From Streptomyces lateritius (GTDB taxonomy: Bacteria; Actinomycetota; Actinomycetes; Streptomycetales; Streptomycetaceae): 64,000 nucleotides of DNA. This document shows positions 8,728 to 17,077 of the stretch, piece by piece (positions within the stretch are counted from its first letter, which is position 1; each line of letters opens with the position of its first letter). The translations under genes and the position numbers were made by a program. The notes below the pieces were generated by a model. That model did no database searches, had not been told where the DNA came from, and saw nothing but the letters and a program-made list of their open reading frames with translations. The stretch spans positions 1-64,000 of the forward strand of contig NZ_BMTO01000002.1 of the NCBI RefSeq assembly GCF_014649715.1. The letters run 5' to 3'.

Positions 8728-9133
8728 ACGGCGACTCCGGGACGGTCGTCGCTCCCAGGGCGGCCTTCGCGTAGGACTCGGCCAGGGCGATGACTTCGCC
8801 GATGCCGAGGAGGGCGCCGGAGGCGTACGCGGACGTGACGGCCTCCTCGCCCAGTTCCGTGCGGGTCCGGGTCGGCAGCCCCTCCACCTCGTGCTGTTCC
8901 GGCACCGCGCGCGGAGTCCCGGCGCGCCAGGTGTCGACGGCGGACAGGATCCGGACCGCGAGCGGCTGTTCGCCGTCCAGAGCGAGCGCGGACGCCGCTC
9001 CCTCGGCCAGATGCACGCTGAGGAAGTCGGCGCAGTGCGCCTCCCACGCGACGCGCAGGGCGCCGGCCGCCCCCGCGACCGCCGCGGCGCCCCCGCCCTC
9101 GTGCGCCGTGACCCGGGCCTCGAGACCCGCCAT
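8714..9133 (-). CDS. Conserved hypothetical protein, 139 aa
   Basis: I do not recognise a named family. The protein is soluble, Ala-rich and helical, with two halves: VAWEAHCADFLSVHLAEGAASALALDG and LGIGEVIALAESYAKAALGATTV. Codon position bias is strong. It starts at ATG 9133, with a GTG immediately upstream at 9136. It is tail-to-tail with the sigma-factor fusion (14-base overlap) and downstream of the asparagine-synthetase-like gene on the same strand, separated by the repeat tract. Confidence 0.65.
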   Translation of the reverse strand: MAGLEARVTAHEGGGAAAVAGAAGALRVAWEAHCADFLSVHLAEGAASALALDGEQPLAVRILSAVDTWRAGTPRAVPEQHEVEGLPTRTRTELGEEAVTSAYASGALLGIGEVIALAESYAKAALGATTVPESPFRRS

Positions 9134-9147
9134 CACCGCCTGGACGT

Positions 9148-9288
9148 GCGGTCAGGGCCTCACGGCTTCGGGACCTCAGGAGCTCAGGTGCTCAAGGTCT
9201 CGGGCCCGCAGGGGCCTCACGCCTCAGGTGCTCGGGACCTCCCGGCCTCGGGACCTGCAAGGCCTCACGCCCGCAGGGCCTCGGGCCC
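9148..9288. repeat. Degenerate CTCGGGACCT / GGCCTCACG repeat tract
   Basis: About 140 bases are built from imperfect copies of short units: CTCGGGACCT, GGCCTCACG, CTCAGGTGCTC and CCCGCAGGGCCTC recur several times each, in the same orientation. The tract fills the gap between two minus-strand genes. No open frame or clean hairpin accounts for it, and it looks like slippage-amplified intergenic DNA. Confidence 0.5.
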
Positions 9289-11445
9289 TCACGCCGGCAG
9301 CGACCGCCGCGACGGGATCAGCGGGCCCGGGACGGCCCGTCGGCGCGGAGCCGCCGTGCCCGTCCAGCAGCTGCCGCGGCGGGCGAGGAGGCGGCGGAGC
9401 CAGAGTTCGGTGGAGACGAGGTCGGCGATGCCGTCCAGGGGGACCTGTTCCCCCTCGGAGGCCGCCCGCAGGGCCTTGCGTACGACACGTGCCTCGATCA
9501 GGCCCGCGTCGGCGAGGAGCGGGGCGTCGAAAAGGGCCATGAGGTCCGGGAGGGCGGCGCGCAGCCCCGCGCGGGAGGCCGAGGCCGGGACGGCGGTGTT
9601 CGGGGCGCCCCACCCCGCCGGCAGGTCGTGGATGCCCGCGCCCGCGAGGACCGTGCGCAGCACGTTGGCCCGGGCGTCCGGCTGGACCCGCAGCGATTCG
9701 GGAAGGGCGCGGCAGGCCCGTACGACCTGGTTGTCGAGGAACGGCGCGTGCAGCCGCTGGCTGCGGATCTCCGCCGCCTGTTCCAGGACGCGGTGGTCGC
9801 TCGCCGCCCGGGTGAGCGCCGCACGCGCGCGTGCCTCCCCCGGCCGCTGCACCGAGGCCGGCAGCGTCGCCGCCCGGTTCAGGCGAACCGATACTTCAGC
9901 CAGCGCCTCGCCCGTCAGCCAGCGTGCCGCGGGCCCCGGACGCGACCAGGTCAGGGCCGAGAGCGACGCCTCCAGCGGACCGAAGGCCCCGGGGGCCGGA
10001 CGGTTCGCCTCCAGAAGCCCGGCCGCGGCCGCCTCCAGACCCGTCCGGTAAGGGGTACGGGCGAGGCGGCGCGCCGCACGGTAGACGGTCAGGGGGACGA
10101 GGAGCGAGCCCGCCGACGGGCCGCTGGCCTTCGCGAGCGCCGTCACCGGACGCACCAGCGACCTGCGCCGCCGGTCCATCAACAGGTCCGCGAGGCGCGC
10201 CGGGTGCGCGTCCAGGACCTGGCGGGCCCCCAGACCCGTGAAGTGGTCCGCGCTGCCCCCGGCGAGGCGCCGCCGGTGCCGGTCGGCGACCACGAGGGAG
10301 GGCCCCGGTTCGTCGGTCAGCGGCCCGTCGAGCTCCGCGTACGGGAGCGCCTCCTCGCCCGCGGCGACGACCACGTGGTGCAGCCGGGGGTTCGCCGCGA
10401 TCGCCCGGGCCCGCTCCAGCTCCTCCTCGCGGCCCGAACCGCTCTGCGTCGCCAGGTCGTTGAACGTGACGGCGAGCAGCCGCTCCCCCGCGCCCGTGCC
10501 ATGGCCCAGGATCGTCCCGGGAACGCCGGGAAGGCCGGCCGCCAGCAGGGCGAGCGTTCCGGAGGCGCTGCCGCCGGACAGGTCGGCCCCGATGCCGGGG
10601 GCCGGTCCGCCGCCCCGGGCCGCCCGCCGCTCGGCGGGCCCCATGCCCGGGACCGGACCGGGGTCCGGCAGCGGCGACTCCGGCGCGTGCCGGGGCGCGG
10701 TGAGCCGGGCCCGTACGGCGTCGACCAGCGCGTCCCGTACGCCTTCCACCGCCCGCCTCGGCTCGATCTCGGCGGCGGCGACCGCGAGCGAGGCCACCGC
10801 TTCGTACCCGGTGATCTCGCGCGATCCCTCCCGCAGGATCAGCGCGTGGCCGGGCGGCACCCGCTTCACACCCTCGTACGGCGTGGAGTCGCGCAGCGCC
10901 TCCGGGGTCTCGGGGCAGGCGAGCAGCGCCGCCAGGTGTCCGATGTCGAGCTGGGCCTCGACGAGGTCCGCCAGCGGCAGGGCGGCGGTGGCGTACGCCG
11001 TGCCGTTCGCCCACGGGGTGTGGAACACCGGCCGGGCGCCCGCAACATCACCGGTGACGGTGATCCGGCGGCCGGCCTGGACGACGGCCGTGTAGCTGCC
11101 GGCCCAGGCGGTGAGATGGCGCAGGGCGCCACCGCGCGCGGTGAGCAGTCCGACCCGCAGCTCCTCGTCGCTCGCGGCGCAACACCCCAGGACGGCAAGG
11201 CGGGTGTGGGCGTCGACGGCGATCACGCGGACCTCGTCGGGGCGCCAGTCGCCGACCGCCCACAGCGGATCGGGGTCGCCCCACAGCAGTTGTGCGCCCA
11301 CCGGGTGCACCGTGCGCCCTTCGGACGCCCCGCCGACGGAGCCGGCCATGGAGCTCGCGAGGCCGCCCGCGGCACCGGCCGAGCCCCGCGCACCGGCCGT
11401 TCCGAAGCTCGCGGCGACACTGCTCCAGCCCACCAGCCATCGCAT
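9289..11445 (-). CDS. Asparagine synthetase-like protein (lasso-cyclase-like), degenerate active sites
   Basis: The 718-residue protein has the two-domain plan of asparagine synthetase B. An N-terminal glutaminase-like domain (1-200) contains GVKRVPPGHALILREGS, and a C-terminal ATP-pyrophosphatase-like domain (about 230-690) ends with SQRLHAPFLDNQVVRACRALP. Two catalytic features are altered. The N-terminus is MRWLVGW, with no Cys2 nucleophile, as in lasso-peptide cyclases. The PP-loop reads LSGGSASGT (about 289-297) where active enzymes have SGGxDS. It may make an amide or macrolactam bond by adenylation, or be inactive. No lasso precursor, leader-binding or protease gene is visible nearby. 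The ATG at 11445 has GTGGAGG seven bases upstream; that site lies in a hairpin. Confidence 0.75.
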   Translation of the reverse strand: MRWLVGWSSVAASFGTAGARGSAGAAGGLASSMAGSVGGASEGRTVHPVGAQLLWGDPDPLWAVGDWRPDEVRVIAVDAHTRLAVLGCCAASDEELRVGLLTARGGALRHLTAWAGSYTAVVQAGRRITVTGDVAGARPVFHTPWANGTAYATAALPLADLVEAQLDIGHLAALLACPETPEALRDSTPYEGVKRVPPGHALILREGSREITGYEAVASLAVAAAEIEPRRAVEGVRDALVDAVRARLTAPRHAPESPLPDPGPVPGMGPAERRAARGGGPAPGIGADLSGGSASGTLALLAAGLPGVPGTILGHGTGAGERLLAVTFNDLATQSGSGREEELERARAIAANPRLHHVVVAAGEEALPYAELDGPLTDEPGPSLVVADRHRRRLAGGSADHFTGLGARQVLDAHPARLADLLMDRRRRSLVRPVTALAKASGPSAGSLLVPLTVYRAARRLARTPYRTGLEAAAAGLLEANRPAPGAFGPLEASLSALTWSRPGPAARWLTGEALAEVSVRLNRAATLPASVQRPGEARARAALTRAASDHRVLEQAAEIRSQRLHAPFLDNQVVRACRALPESLRVQPDARANVLRTVLAGAGIHDLPAGWGAPNTAVPASASRAGLRAALPDLMALFDAPLLADAGLIEARVVRKALRAASEGEQVPLDGIADLVSTELWLRRLLARRGSCWTGTAAPRRRAVPGPLIPSRRSLPA

Positions 11446-11450
11446 CGGCG

Positions 11451-11472
11451 CCTCCACGTAGTTCAGTGGAGG
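11451..11472 (-). promoter_or_regulatory. Hairpin occluding a ribosome-binding site
   Basis: In the mRNA sense, CCTCCAC and GTGGAGG form a perfect 7-bp stem with an 8-base loop. The 3' arm is the Shine-Dalgarno sequence of the asparagine-synthetase-like gene (start 11445). The fold would hide the ribosome-binding site. This is a direct sequence observation; a regulatory role is inferred. Confidence 0.5.
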
Positions 11473-12110
11473 AACATGCTGCCACGACAAGAGCGCACAG
11501 GCGGGGCTCCGGGGTCGCACACGCGAAAGGCGAATGCGCCCCTGGCATTGGCCAGTTGAAGCCGATACGAACACCGTCGTCATTCGGCCAATCTCGGCGA
11601 CGTCCGGGACCATCGGCAGTCCGGGAGGCGCTCTTCGCCTCCCGGAGCCGTCCGCCGCCCTCGGGGAGGGGGGCGACGGTGTCCCCCAGCCAACCGGTCC
11701 ACAGCCGGCGGGCCGACCCACGCAGGACCCATGGAAGCGCTCCCCCGGCCGGCCGGGCGAGAGCGCACGGCCGGGCGCACGGCCACACGGCCGGAGCACG
11801 CGTCACCGGCCGCACCCGAGGTCCGCGCCGTGCGCCGGGCGGCGGTTGAGCGGTGCACCAGGGGACGGCCCGCCTTCGCGCCGGGCGACGGGACCGGCGT
11901 GCGCCACCCCACTCCCAGGCCGCCTCCGAGGCCGCTCCGACCGACGCCTCTACGCCATCCGTCGCCCATCCGTCTGTTGCCACAACAATCCCGCCATACG
12001 GAACTCCGCCCCTTAACGGTAGGGATGCGGCGAACTACGCTGTGTTTACGAATGCCGCACGCCTATGCCCGGCGTCGTGGCGGCCGTTCGGGTTGTCGAG
12101 GGGTGGCGTC
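11473..12110. other. Long divergent intergenic region
   Basis: These 638 bases separate two divergent genes. Short open frames on both strands lack ribosome-binding sites and have proline/arginine-rich translations typical of chance frames in GC-rich DNA. The right end holds a promoter candidate (12013-12041). I looked for a lasso-type precursor peptide here and found none. Confidence 0.5.
12013..12041 (+). promoter_or_regulatory. Candidate promoter of the sporulation-associated gene
   Basis: TTAACG (12013-12018) and TACGCT (12036-12041) are separated by 17 bases, matching vegetative-type -35/-10 spacing. Transcription would start near 12048, about 60 bases before the ATG at 12111. Confidence 0.4.
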
Positions 12111-13592
12111 ATGTCCAGGGAGCAACGCGGGCCGAACGAAAAGCTCGGCACGGTTCTCGCCCTCGCGGGAATCAGCAACGCCGGTCTCGCCCGGCGCGTC
12201 AACGACCTCGGGGCGCAGCGCGGGCTGACGCTCCGCTACGACAAGACGTCGGTGGCGCGCTGGGTGTCGAAGGGCATGGTGCCGCAGGGCGCCGCCCCGC
12301 ACCTGATCGCCGCCGCCATCGGCCAGAAGCTCGGCCGTCCCGTGCCGCTGCACGAGATCGGGCTCGCGGACGCCGACCCGGCGCCGGAGGTCGGCCTCGC
12401 CTTCCCCCGCGACGTGGGCGAGGCGGTCCGCTCGGCCACCGAGCTGTACCGGCTGGATCTCGCGGGCCGTCGCGCGGGCGGTGGCGGGATATGGCAGTCG
12501 CTGGCCGGATCCTTCGCGGTGAGCGCGTACGCCACCCCCGCGTCCCGCTGGCTGATAACCCCCGCCGACTCCTCCGTGGAGCGCCTGATGCGGCGATCCG
12601 GCGGAGCGGCCGGGGCCGCCCCTGGAGCGGCCGGCCCGGACGAGCCCGCCGAGGGGCCGGAGACCGGGAGCCACGCGCGCGTGGGGCACAGCGACGTCGC
12701 CAAGCTCCGCGAGGCCGCCGAGGACGCCCGCCGCTGGGACTCCAAGTACGGCGGCGGAGACTGGCGCTCCTCGATGGTGCCGGAGTGCTTACGCGTCGAC
12801 GCCGCACCACTGCTGCTCGGCTCCTACTCCGACGAGGTCGGCCGTGCACTGTTCGGCGCCACGGCCGAGCTGACCCGGCTGGCCGGCTGGATGGCCTTCG
12901 ACACCGGCCAGCAGGAGGCCGCCCAGCGCTACTACATCCAGGCGCTGCGCCTCGCCCGCGCCGCCGCCGACGTCCCGCTCGGCGGTTACGTCCTCGCCTC
13001 CATGTCTCTCCAGGCCACCTACCGCGGCTTCGCCGACGAGGGCGTGGACCTCGCCCAGGCCGCCCTCGAACGCAACCGCGGGCTCGCCACCGCCCGCACC
13101 ATGTCCTTCTTCCGGCTCGTCGAGGCCCGGGCGCACGCGAAGGCCAACGACGGGGCCGCGGCCGCCGCCGCGCTCAAGGCGGCGGAGGGCTGGCTGGAGC
13201 GCTCGCGTGAGGGCGACCCGGACCCGACCTGGCTGGGCTTCTACTCGTACGACCGGTTCTGCGCCGACGCCGCCGAGTGCTACCGCGACCTCAAGGCCCC
13301 GCGCCAGGTGCGCCGCTTCACCGAGCAGGCGCTGTCACGGCCGACGGAGGAGTTCGTCCGCTCGCACGGACTGCGGCTCGTCGTCTCGGCGGTCGCCGAG
13401 CTGGAGTCGGGCAACCTGGACGCGGCCTGCGCGGCGGGCACGCGCGCGGTGGAGGTGGCGGGCCGGATCTCGTCCGCCCGCACCACCGAGTACGTACGGG
13501 ATCTCCTGCACCGGCTCGAGCCGTACGGCGACGAGCCGCGGGTCATGGAGCTGAGGGAGCGAGCCCGGCCGCTGCTGATGGCTCCGGCGTGA
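12111..13592 (+). CDS. Sporulation-associated TPR-type regulator (ORF1590/NsdA-like)
   Basis: This 493-residue cytosolic protein starts at ATG 12111. Its N-terminal 85 residues ([28 protein letters not shown], then [15 protein letters not shown]) look like a divergent helix-turn-helix. The C-terminal half is a helical array (about 240-480) with TPR-like pairs such as [20 protein letters not shown] and [18 protein letters not shown] Pro/Ala/Gly-rich break near residues 165-190 separates the parts. This architecture and position recall S. coelicolor SCO4114 and S. griseus ORF1590, annotated as sporulation-associated, and the NsdA/NsdB negative regulators. The family assignment comes from memory. 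The divergent neighbour is the asparagine-synthetase-like gene. Confidence 0.75.
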   Translation: MSREQRGPNEKLGTVLALAGISNAGLARRVNDLGAQRGLTLRYDKTSVARWVSKGMVPQGAAPHLIAAAIGQKLGRPVPLHEIGLADADPAPEVGLAFPRDVGEAVRSATELYRLDLAGRRAGGGGIWQSLAGSFAVSAYATPASRWLITPADSSVERLMRRSGGAAGAAPGAAGPDEPAEGPETGSHARVGHSDVAKLREAAEDARRWDSKYGGGDWRSSMVPECLRVDAAPLLLGSYSDEVGRALFGATAELTRLAGWMAFDTGQQEAAQRYYIQALRLARAAADVPLGGYVLASMSLQATYRGFADEGVDLAQAALERNRGLATARTMSFFRLVEARAHAKANDGAAAAAALKAAEGWLERSREGDPDPTWLGFYSYDRFCADAAECYRDLKAPRQVRRFTEQALSRPTEEFVRSHGLRLVVSAVAELESGNLDAACAAGTRAVEVAGRISSARTTEYVRDLLHRLEPYGDEPRVMELRERARPLLMAPA

Positions 13593-13620
13593 CGCGTGTC
13601 CGGCCGGCGTGACGCGTGTC
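13584..13620. repeat. 17-bp direct repeat over a stop codon
   Basis: CCGGCGTGACGCGTGTC occurs at 13584-13600 and again at 13604-13620. The first copy contains the TGA stop of the sporulation-associated gene. It is most likely a recent local duplication. Confidence 0.6.
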
Positions 13621-13638
13621 CCACCAGGTTTAGCGGCA

Positions 13639-13661
13639 TTGTCAGTGGGCCAGTGCACTAT
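13639..13661 (+). promoter_or_regulatory. RecA-NDp/PafBC-like promoter of the 2-hydroxyglutarate oxidase gene
   Basis: TTGTCAGTG (13639-13647), eight bases, then CACTAT (13656-13661) resembles the actinobacterial RecA-NDp/PafBC motif TGTCRGTG-N8-TANNNT. The first base of the -10 deviates (C for T). Transcription would begin a few bases before the start codon. Confidence 0.4.
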
Positions 13662-13681
13662 CGGGGTGGGAGGTGGCGCTG

Positions 13682-14866
13682 GTGTTTGACTGTGACGTGC
13701 TCGTGATCGGCGGTGGGATCGTCGGTCTGTCGACCGCGTACGCCCTGACCCGCGCCGCGCCCGGCACCCGCGTCACCGTCCTGGAGAAGGAACCCGGCCC
13801 GGCCCGCCACCAGACGGGGCGGAACAGCGGCGTGATCCACAGCGGCATCTACTACCGACCGGGGTCCCTGAAGGCACGGTTCGCCGTCGCGGGCGCCGCC
13901 GAGATGATCAAGTTCTGCGCGGAGTACGACCTTCCGTACGAGGTCACGGGCAAGCTCATCGTCGCCACCGCACGCGAGGAGCTGCCCCGGCTGCACGCCC
14001 TGGTGCAGCGCGGCCGGGAGAACGGCATCCCGGTGCGGGAGCTGGGGCCCGCGCAGATCAGCGCGTACGAACCGAGGGTGCGGGGCCTGGCCGCCATCCA
14101 CGTCGGCACCACCGGGATCTGCGACTACGGAGCGGTGGCGGCCCAGCTCGCCGAGTCCTCCGGCGCCCGGATCCTGTACGGCTCCGAGGTCACGGCGGTC
14201 GACCGGCGGTCATGGGGTGTCGCGGTCCGCACAGCGGCCGGGACGGTGGTCCGGGGGCGGGTCCTGGTGAACTGCGCGGGGCTGCACTGCGACCGGGTGG
14301 CCCGGCTGGCCGGCGACGACCCGGGCATGCGGATCGTCCCCTTTCGCGGCGAGTACTACGAGCTGGCCGACCCGTCGCTCGTCCGCGGCCTGGTGTACCC
14401 GGTCCCCGACCCGGCCTTCCCGTTCCTCGGCGTCCATTTGACCCGGGGCATCGACGGCGGCGTCCACGTGGGTCCGAACGCGGTCCCGGCGCTGGCACGC
14501 GAGGGGTACGGCTGGTCGGTCGTCCGTCCCGGCGAGCTCGCCGGGACCCTGGGCTGGCCCGGCTCCTGGCAGATCGCCCGGGAGCACTGGCGGTACGGAG
14601 CGGGTGAGCTGCGGCGCTCGCTGTCGAAGCGGGCGTTCACGGAGGCGGTGCGCAAGCTGCTTCCGGTCGTCGAGGAATCCGGTCTGCGCCGGGCACCGGC
14701 GGGCGTCCGCGCCCAGGCCGTCCTGAGGGACGGGACGCTGGTGGACGACTTCCTCATCCGGGAGGCGCCCCGCACGGTCCACGTCCTGAACGCGCCGTCC
14801 CCCGCGGCGACGGCGAGTCTCCCGATCGGCCGGGAGGTGGCGTCGAGGGCCCTGGCGCGGCTGTGA
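13682..14866 (+). CDS. lhgO: L-2-hydroxyglutarate oxidase
   Basis: This FAD-dependent oxidase of the DAO/LhgO family has about 394 residues. The N-terminal dinucleotide motif is VLVIGGGIVGLSTAYALTR, followed by the family's EKEPGPARHQTGRNSGVIHSG. A second FAD segment is VLVNCAGLHCDRVARLAG, and the substrate half contains FRGEYYELA and HLTRGIDGGVHVGPNAV. It should oxidise L-2-hydroxyglutarate, a metabolic side product, to 2-oxoglutarate. GTG 13682 is preferred because GGGAGG ends eight bases upstream; GTG 13673 in the same frame would add three residues. It stands alone between the sporulation regulator and trmB, behind a possible DNA-damage-type promoter. Confidence 0.88.
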   Translation: MFDCDVLVIGGGIVGLSTAYALTRAAPGTRVTVLEKEPGPARHQTGRNSGVIHSGIYYRPGSLKARFAVAGAAEMIKFCAEYDLPYEVTGKLIVATAREELPRLHALVQRGRENGIPVRELGPAQISAYEPRVRGLAAIHVGTTGICDYGAVAAQLAESSGARILYGSEVTAVDRRSWGVAVRTAAGTVVRGRVLVNCAGLHCDRVARLAGDDPGMRIVPFRGEYYELADPSLVRGLVYPVPDPAFPFLGVHLTRGIDGGVHVGPNAVPALAREGYGWSVVRPGELAGTLGWPGSWQIAREHWRYGAGELRRSLSKRAFTEAVRKLLPVVEESGLRRAPAGVRAQAVLRDGTLVDDFLIREAPRTVHVLNAPSPAATASLPIGREVASRALARL

Positions 14867-14907
14867 CTTCGGCAGGCCTCCGCCAGGCCCCGTAGAATCG
14901 GGTCATT

Positions 14908-15696
14908 GTGTCTGAGTCTCGAGAAACCGCCACGCACCCCGCCGTCGAGCCCGTCGTCGCCCAGCGGGGCAGCAGCAGGTTCGCCGCAGGGGAAGGTCCC
15001 CTGCCCGATCCCGCCGGGTCGCACTACGAGCGGCGGATCCGCAGCTTCCAGCCGCGCCGCAGCCGCGTCACCACCAGTCAGGCTGAGGCGCTGCTCAAGC
15101 GGTGGCCCGCCTGGGGCCTCGACATCGACGGCAAGCGGGTCCTCGACCTGGACGAGATGTTCGGCGGACTGCCCGTCGTCCTGGAGATCGGTTTCGGCAT
15201 GGGCGAGGCCACCGCGCAGATGGCCGCCGCCGACCGCGGCACCGGCATCCTCGCCGTCGACGTCCACACCCCAGGCCAGGGCAACCTCCTCGGTCTCGCC
15301 GACCGCAACGGACTCGAGAACGTCCGCGTCGCCAACGGTGACGCGATCATCCTGCTGCGCGAGATGCTCAGCCCCGGCGCCCTCGACGGCTGCCGCGTCT
15401 ACTTCCCGGACCCCTGGCCCAAGAAGCGCCACCACAAGCGGCGCCTCATCCAGCCCGATTTCCTCACCCTGCTCGCGAGCCGGATGAAGCCCGGCGCCGT
15501 CCTGCACTGCGCCACCGACTGGGAGGAGTACGCCGAGCAGATGCTCGAGGTGCTCACCGCCCACCCCGACTTCGAGAACACCCAGGCCGACGGCGGCTAC
15601 GCGCCCCGCCCCGCCTTCCGTCCGCTCACCCGCTTCGAGGGACAGGGCCTCGACAAGGGCCACGTCGTCCACGACCTCCTTTTCCACAGGAAGTAG
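14908..15696 (+). CDS. trmB: tRNA (guanine-46-N7)-methyltransferase
   Basis: This 262-residue SAM-dependent methyltransferase makes m7G46 in the variable loop of tRNAs. The SAM site VVLEIGFGMGEATAQMA is followed by ILAVDVHTPGQGNLL and the TrmB signature YFPDPWPKKRHHKRRLIQ. The C-terminal RPLTRFEGQGLDKGHVVHDL is also typical. The N-terminal 40 residues are variable. The GTG at 14908 follows TAGAAT (14893-14898) by nine bases, with no ribosome-binding site, so the transcript may be leaderless or nearly so. It stands between lhgO and the PrsW gene on the same strand. Confidence 0.94.
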   Translation: MSESRETATHPAVEPVVAQRGSSRFAAGEGPLPDPAGSHYERRIRSFQPRRSRVTTSQAEALLKRWPAWGLDIDGKRVLDLDEMFGGLPVVLEIGFGMGEATAQMAAADRGTGILAVDVHTPGQGNLLGLADRNGLENVRVANGDAIILLREMLSPGALDGCRVYFPDPWPKKRHHKRRLIQPDFLTLLASRMKPGAVLHCATDWEEYAEQMLEVLTAHPDFENTQADGGYAPRPAFRPLTRFEGQGLDKGHVVHDLLFHRK

Positions 15697-15734
15697 CCCG
15701 TCTTTTCCACAGGAAAGGGAACTCCCTCGCGGGG

Positions 15735-15756
15735 TGTCAGTACGGCTCGTTAGGGT
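15735..15756 (+). promoter_or_regulatory. RecA-NDp/PafBC-type promoter of the PrsW gene
   Basis: TGTCAGTA (15735-15742), eight bases, then TAGGGT (15751-15756) closely matches TGTCRGTG-N8-TANNNT, with one deviation (A for G in the last base of the upstream box). Seven bases separate the -10 from the GTG at 15764, predicting a leaderless mRNA. The motif is the SOS-independent DNA-damage promoter of actinobacteria. Confidence 0.55.
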
Positions 15757-15763
15757 CGCTTGC

Positions 15764-17068
15764 GTGTCGAACCCCGTACCCGTACCCGCCCGGGACACCG
15801 AGGAGCCGGTCTTCACCGGCGTGCCCGACCGCGCGCAGTGGCGCTACAAGCCCCGGCGCGCCTTCTGGCGCAGCAAGGTGGTCCGGGCCGTCGCCGTGAT
15901 CACGCTCCTTGTGCTGTGCGCCCTGGTGATCCTCGCGCTGGTACGGGAGGAGACCGGCACCGAGGGCTTCCTCGTCGGCCTCGGTCTGGCCGTCCTGCCG
16001 GTGCCGCTCCTCATGGCCGCGTTCCGCTGGCTCGACCGCGTCGAGCCGGGCCCGTGGAAGAACCTGCTCTTCGCCTTCGCGTGGGGTGCCTTCGCCGCCG
16101 CCCTCGTCGCGCTCACCGCCAACACGTTCGCGGTCCGCTGGATCGCGACCTCGACCGCCGACCCCGCCTCCGCGGACACGCTCGGCGCCACCGTCGTCGC
16201 GCCGGTCGTCGAGGAGAGCGCGAAGGCCGCGGCCGTGCTGCTGCTCTTCCTCTTCCGCAGACGGGACTTCACCGGACCGGTCGACGGCGTGGTCGTCGCC
16301 GGCTTCACCGCCACCGGTTTCGCCTTCACCGAGAACATCCTCTATCTCGGCCGGGCTTTCGGAGAGGACCAGGAGTTCGGCTCCTCGGGCCTCGGCTCGG
16401 TGACCGCGGGGACCTTCTTCGTACGGATCGTGATGTCGCCGTTCGCGCATCCCCTCTTCACCGTGCTCACCGGCCTCGGCTTCGGCTTCGCCGCCCTCGC
16501 CGCCCGCCGCAGGCGCGTGCGCCGGACCCTGCTGCCGCTGGCCGGTCTCATCCTCGCCATGGGCATGCACGCCCTGTGGAACGGCTCGGCGGTCTTCGGC
16601 GGATGGGGCTTCCTCGTGGTCTACGCCATGTTCATGGTGCCGGCCTTCGCCCTGCTCACCTGGCTGGCGATATGGAGCCGGCAGCGGGAGCTGCGCACGA
16701 TATCCGGGCAGCTCCCGGCGTACGCGGCGGCCGGCTGGCTCTCCCCCGCCGAGCCGCTCGCCCTCTCCTCGATGCGGGCCCGATCGCTGGCCCGCGACTT
16801 CGCGGCCCGTACGTACGGCAGGCCGGCCGCCACCGCGGTCGGGGAGTACGAAGCGTTCGCCACGACCCTGGCCTTTCTGCGCCACCGGGCCCAGCGCGGC
16901 GCGGCCGGAGCGGACTTCACCGCCCGCGAGCAGGAGCTGCTCCACCACCTGTGGCAGCGCAAGCCGGTCGCCTCACCCGCGCTCACCTACGCGGCGCGCG
17001 CCACGGGCCAGGTGTGGGCGCCGCCGCAGTACCTCGACTACGGCGGCTACAACCCGTACCGCAGCTAG
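15764..17068 (+). CDS. PrsW family intramembrane metalloprotease
   Basis: This is a 434-residue polytopic membrane protein with about eight hydrophobic segments between residues 35 and 305. It has the PrsW signatures: PVVEESAKAAAVLLL (the EExxK-type motif), GVVVAGFTATGFAFTENILYL, and MHALWNGSAVFG late in the membrane region. The soluble C-terminal 120 residues are not conserved in the family core. PrsW-type proteases make the first cut in transmembrane anti-sigma factors, so this enzyme could feed signals to membrane-tethered regulators, including in principle the sigma-factor fusion at 6754; that link is speculative. The start is GTG 15764, seven bases after TAGGGT, which predicts a leaderless transcript. 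Confidence 0.85.
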   Translation: MSNPVPVPARDTEEPVFTGVPDRAQWRYKPRRAFWRSKVVRAVAVITLLVLCALVILALVREETGTEGFLVGLGLAVLPVPLLMAAFRWLDRVEPGPWKNLLFAFAWGAFAAALVALTANTFAVRWIATSTADPASADTLGATVVAPVVEESAKAAAVLLLFLFRRRDFTGPVDGVVVAGFTATGFAFTENILYLGRAFGEDQEFGSSGLGSVTAGTFFVRIVMSPFAHPLFTVLTGLGFGFAALAARRRRVRRTLLPLAGLILAMGMHALWNGSAVFGGWGFLVVYAMFMVPAFALLTWLAIWSRQRELRTISGQLPAYAAAGWLSPAEPLALSSMRARSLARDFAARTYGRPAATAVGEYEAFATTLAFLRHRAQRGAAGADFTAREQELLHHLWQRKPVASPALTYAARATGQVWAPPQYLDYGGYNPYRS

Positions 17069-17077
17069 CGTCTTCCT

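Noticed and set aside
11473..12110. Lasso-peptide gene cluster around the asparagine-synthetase-like gene
   Set aside because: No precursor with a YxxPxLxxxG-type leader, no RiPP recognition protein and no transglutaminase-like protease was found on either strand nearby.
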